Assembly (NCBI GenBank): GCA_051294375.1 | Contig: CM119271.1 | Coordinates: 15,630,770-15,694,769, forward strand | Reading direction: 5' to 3' | Length of the DNA: 64,000 bases | DNA from: Paraspadella gotoi | Lineage: Eukaryota > Chaetognatha | In this document: in pieces, positions 60,556 to 64,000 of the stretch | Layout: each line of letters begins with the position of its first letter | Position numbering within the stretch: position 1 is the first letter of the stretch | Position numbers and translations under genes: made by a program | The notes under the pieces: generated by a model | The model's database searches: none | The model's input: only the letters and a program-made list of their open reading frames with translations | What the model was told of the DNA's origin: nothing

Positions 60556-61801
60556 TCAGCCGATGACCCCTTCTTCCTTGAGCTTAGCGATGAGAGTGGG
60601 GACGTCCTCGACCTTCTCGCCCGCTTGACGCGTGGGCGGTTCGGCGACCGAGAGGATCTCGACGCGCGGCTTCATGTCGACGCCGAAGTCAGATGGAGAC
60701 TTTTTATCGATCTTCTTCTTCTTCGCCTTCATGATGTTGGGAAGAGTCGCGTAGCGGGGCTCGTTGAGTCTAGTTGGGAGGGAGAGGGGTTTTATTGTAT
60801 GAAATTGATACTAAAGTATAAAAGAATATATTTAATATACGATGGAGATGAAGTGATAGATCGCCGGAGACGACAGTCTTAACCCTATAACTCTGTTAAC
60901 CTCAAGTCCGCCGTAATGACGGCAGGGATGCTGCAGGCGATCGTCTCGAGTCCTCCGTCAATTTCCCGCGTCACTTTTAACCCGTCCCCGTCTTTCTCCA
61001 CCTCAAAATAGAAATGATGGGGAAATGATGTAGTAGACCTCAAGGTCGCAAGTCGGTCATGATGTTTACAACAACAGCAGTTTCGTTCCAGCATTCTCCT
61101 GCACATCCGCGCATAGGAAAGTTTAATCCTTGCCGAGATTCGGCAATAAATTTGGAAAGTAGGTTCATTCATAAAATATTCACCTTCATCAAATCTAAAT
61201 GTAAGAAAAGAATGTCATCCTTTAAAAATACGAAAAATTGTTCTAGTTCTAGTTCTCGGACATCACCAATAAAACCGGACAACCAATCACCTTTGAAGCG
61301 AAAGTTGCCTGAGGCCAATCGAGGACGGCCGCCGTCATCTGACCCGTTTGATTGCAGTCGTCATCAATGGCCTGTTTGCCCATAATGACGAGGTCGGCCT
61401 TCTCCGCTTTGGCGACGGCGGCGATGAGTTTGGCAATTTGAAGAGGCTGCACCAACTCGAATCCCGCGGCGGGGACTTCGATGTGGATGGCTCTGGTGGG
61501 TAGAGAGAAGAGAAAATAATCGTGGATTTCTTCAAAAATCAGATATCTCCACTCACCTGTCGACCCCCATCGCCAACGCTGTCCTGATGGTCTCCTGACA
61601 TTGTGCGGGTCCGACTGAGACGGCCACAATCTCCTCCACGATCTTCTTCTCTTTAAGGCGGACGGCCTCTTCCACGGCGATCTCGCAGAAGGGGTTCATG
61701 CTGTGTTTGACGCCATCCGTCACCACGCCCGTCTTGTCCGGCTTCACGCGGATCTTCACCGCGTAGTCGATTACGCGTTTCACTCCCACCAGGGCGCGCA
61801 T
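60556..61801 (-). CDS. ETFB: Electron transfer flavoprotein subunit beta
   Basis: ETF is a mitochondrial matrix heterodimer that carries electrons from acyl-CoA dehydrogenases to the ETF-ubiquinone oxidoreductase; the beta subunit binds AMP. Four exons: 61801-61557, 61497-about 61290, about 61008-60897, about 60772-60556; about 257 residues (human 255). It starts [20 protein letters not shown], then [37 protein letters not shown], exon 2 [20 protein letters not shown] and [12 protein letters not shown]. The family signature spans exons 3 and 4: [20 protein letters not shown], then [20 protein letters not shown]. The end, [19 protein letters not shown], is the C-terminus known to tether ETF to its dehydrogenase partners. 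All exon joins are in frame and no key residue is missing. Confidence 0.97.
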
Positions 61802-62087
61802 TTTTTTTTGTTTTGAAAGGTTTATTTATTACCTAGAGAGGACGCATTACTGTTTTTTTTTTCACAAAAACCTGGTCGATTTTTTTTTCAAAGAAAAAGA
61901 AAACACAAACGGGAATTTTAAATATAATACTTGAAGAGATTCAACTACTTCTTAATGTTAATAGGGAGAAAAAAAAACCAACTCTGGAAGCTGACTTATA
62001 AATAAACAACCGCCTGGATAATTTTAAACAAACAAAAACGGCGCTAAAAGTTTGTATCCGGCGCTGAATGGAAAAAAGAAGAGGCGC
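61802..62087. other. Intergenic, nothing recognised
   Basis: AT-rich spacer of 286 bp between the RPLP1 stop and the ETF beta start. Confidence 0.5.
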
Positions 62088-63576
62088 TCAATCGAAGAGA
62101 GAGAATCCCATGTCTTCGTCGGATTCTTCCTCGCTCTCCTCCTTCTTCTCCTCCTTCGCTTCCTCTTTCTCTTCGGGGGCAGCGCCGCCGCCGCCGCCGG
62201 CCGACGCGGCGCCGCTCGAGGTGGCGACTCCTGCGCGATGAGGCGTGAGTTATGATTAAGAAAGATCTTTGAATTCACAACAGGTCATTTTTAATTTTTA
62301 ATTTATTAATAGATTCATTCATTCATACATCCATTCATCCCTCCCAACCTGCGCCGACGGAGGCCGCGGCCGAGCCGAGGGACCCGAGCAAAGCCCCGAC
62401 GTCGACGCCGTCCAAGGCTTTGGCGAAGAGGGTCGGCCAGTAGGGCTCGACGCTCACCCCGGCCGCCTTCAAGAGGGTGTTGATCTTGTCCGCGGTGATG
62501 GAGATTCCTGAAGAAAATAGAAGATGAACTGAAGCAGATTAATTTGTGGTTCGTTTCAAATGAGATTGAGTTCTTCAATCTCATTTACATATTGTAGCAG
62601 TTTAGATCATTTCTCATATCTTTTGATACGGTTTTCATAGTAGTCTTATTTTACGGTTTTAATAGGTTTTAATAATGATTTAGTTTTCCAATTATTATTC
62701 AAATATTTTATTGGAGAATTTACAAATGGATCTAAAAGTCTCGATGATAGTCCGTTATTAATTCCTGCTATTTGTTATGTTATATCATTTTCGGTGCTGT
62801 CACTCTACCAATAATACTATACTCTCTGGATGGTACTGATTTGGTAATAAATAAAACATATTACTGAAAAAAAAAGGATTTCAGGGTCGGTCTGAACCAT
62901 TATGCTTTTTTCTTAGCTTACCAATTATAATATGTTAATCATTATGCATCTCGTTTAAAACTATTAATGTTAAGTTAACAATACAATAAATAATGAAATT
63001 AACCACTACTGTATTACTTCTCTCGCTCAGTTAAGCTTATCAGATATTAATTCATAGACGTTATTAAGTATAAGAGCAAGAAGAACAATGCGAGTGTTCT
63101 ACTACTAACCATAAGGTCAACAATAATAATAATAATATAATCTATCTAATACTTAAGGGAGTGGTCTTTTCATATAATTGAAACATTCTTTAAAATATTT
63201 TCCACTTCATTGATAGGGAAGCCAGGTACTCTGGGAGTGAATAAACGGGACTGTGAGAGAGTCTTGATTAAAAGCTTGCAGGGACCTTCTTATGTAATTA
63301 TCTTGTAAGAGTGATGGAGGCCTTAAACCACCAAAGCCTGTCCAAAGTCAGGGGCAAGATAGCTTATTTATTAAATAAATGGATAATTTTTATATTGGTT
63401 GTACCAATTTCATAAGATACCCCCCCCCCGTTAGAGTGGTGCATCGTCCGGGAAAGAGTCGCTCTCATTAACAATAACCAATCATGCACAATTGCAATAT
63501 GCAAAATGCTAATCTCACCATCGTCGTGAAGGATGAGGGCGGCGTAGATGCAGGCCAGTTCGTCGTTGGACGCCAT
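62088..63576 (-). CDS. RPLP1: 60S acidic ribosomal protein P1
   Basis: P1 pairs with P2 on the P0 stalk of the large subunit and recruits translational GTPases through its C-terminal tail. Three exons: 63576-63515, about 62509-62350, about 62232-62088; about 115-120 residues. Exon 1: MASNDELACIYAALILHDDG, the dimerisation helix. Exon 2: ISITADKINTLLKAAGVSVE and PYWPTLFAKALDGVDVGALL. Exon 3: Ala/Gly-rich hinge, a Glu/Lys segment, and the invariant end SDEDMGFSLFD. The hallmark SELACIY-type and ALILHDD sequences separate P1 from P2. The first intron is about 1 kb, long for such a gene, because it holds two different repeats (62558-62730 and 63254-63411). Confidence 0.97.
62558..62730 (+). repeat. 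Hairpin plus TTTACATATTG repeat, family B, longest copy
   Basis: A perfect 12-bp inverted repeat, AAATGAGATTGA (62558-62569) and TCAATCTCATTT (62575-62586), with a 5-base loop, followed by ACATATTGTAGCAGTTTAG and about 130 bp that match 23485-23650. It lies in RPLP1 intron 1. Confidence 0.85.
63254..63411 (+). repeat. Dispersed repeat family A, copy 2
   Basis: About 95% identical by eye to 8603-8760 over 155 bp; here inside RPLP1 intron 1. It ends with TTGGTTGTACCAATT, which contains a GGTTGTACC near-palindrome. Confidence 0.92.
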
Positions 63577-64000
63577 CTTTATTTAGACGATCGAGTTGTT
63601 TTATTTACTTTCAAAATTTTGTTTATTTAGTACAATTATGTTGTGCGAATCTCAGTGCAAGTCGGCAAGAACGCCCTTAGCTCCAGGGGGAGAACAAACA
63701 CCTTGAATACTAACAAGAGAGGAGAAAGAGTTAGTACTAAATTATGTAAAATTATTATTAATGTCATATATTATGTCAATCAAATAGTCAATGGGAAACT
63801 AAACTAGAATTTTTTAAAGGCCGATCGAATGATTTTTCAAACAGGAACTGGGGATTTACTTATAAAATACAATATAAAACAAAATTTATATAACAACGTA
63901 TCCAGTATTTTTGAGACCAAGCACTTGAGGTTTATTAAATTCGCAATATCAGAAGCCTCTACCCAGAACTGGCCTTATTGTGATGTTGTAAAAAATTTGG
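63577..64000. other. Upstream of RPLP1, no gene seen
   Basis: AT-rich sequence expected to hold the RPLP1 promoter and 5' UTR. No terminal pyrimidine-type start or further exon could be assigned. Confidence 0.4.

Overview
This is nuclear DNA from an animal with a compact, gene-dense genome. Split genes with GT-AG introns are read by conceptual splicing, and several products belong to families I know mainly from animals (rhotekin, the ARFGEF3/BIG3 branch of the BIG proteins, ARMC10, NAT8-type acetyltransferases, SLC22 carriers). Seventeen protein genes fit in 64 kb with mostly short AT-rich introns and GC/CpG-rich exons, which suggests an invertebrate (a sponge or other early-branching animal is possible); I cannot name the species. 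No rRNA, tRNA, CRISPR or bacterial feature was seen.

Layout, left to right: DnaJ/DNAJC30-like protein (partial, minus), rhotekin-like Rho effector (minus), Nudix gene without a visible 5' end (minus), ABHD17-type depalmitoylase (plus, the only plus-strand gene), a large protein with five double-stranded RNA-binding domains (minus), SRP68, an SLC22 carrier, V-ATPase subunit E, an intronless pyruvate carboxylase, the roughly 15 kb bridge-like lipid transfer protein BLTP2/KIAA0100, ARFGEF3/BIG3, ARMC10-like, NAT8-like, an unrecognised nuclear-looking protein, EDF1/MBF1, ETF beta and ribosomal protein P1. Sixteen of seventeen genes lie on the minus strand. The genes are mostly housekeeping (secretion and membrane traffic, mitochondrial metabolism, translation, proton pumping) and do not form one pathway.

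The most unusual material is: (1) the five-dsRBD protein with an unfamiliar C-terminal region and acidic tail; (2) an unrecognised three-exon gene at 56-58 kb; (3) introns shaped by repeats: a 46-bp tandem array that multiplies a 3' splice site in BLTP2, GA microsatellites that begin exactly at GTGAG donors or at a TGA stop, a 35-bp minisatellite that looks like an amplified core of a dispersed repeat, a 291-bp TA-flanked inverted-repeat element, and a scattered intronic motif containing an ATTTGCAT octamer, sometimes with a hairpin; (4) an ABHD17 with a cysteine-rich insert and a C-terminus that may be encoded by a repeat.

Exon limits come from reading splice signals by eye and from family resemblance recalled from memory; no alignment or database search was run.
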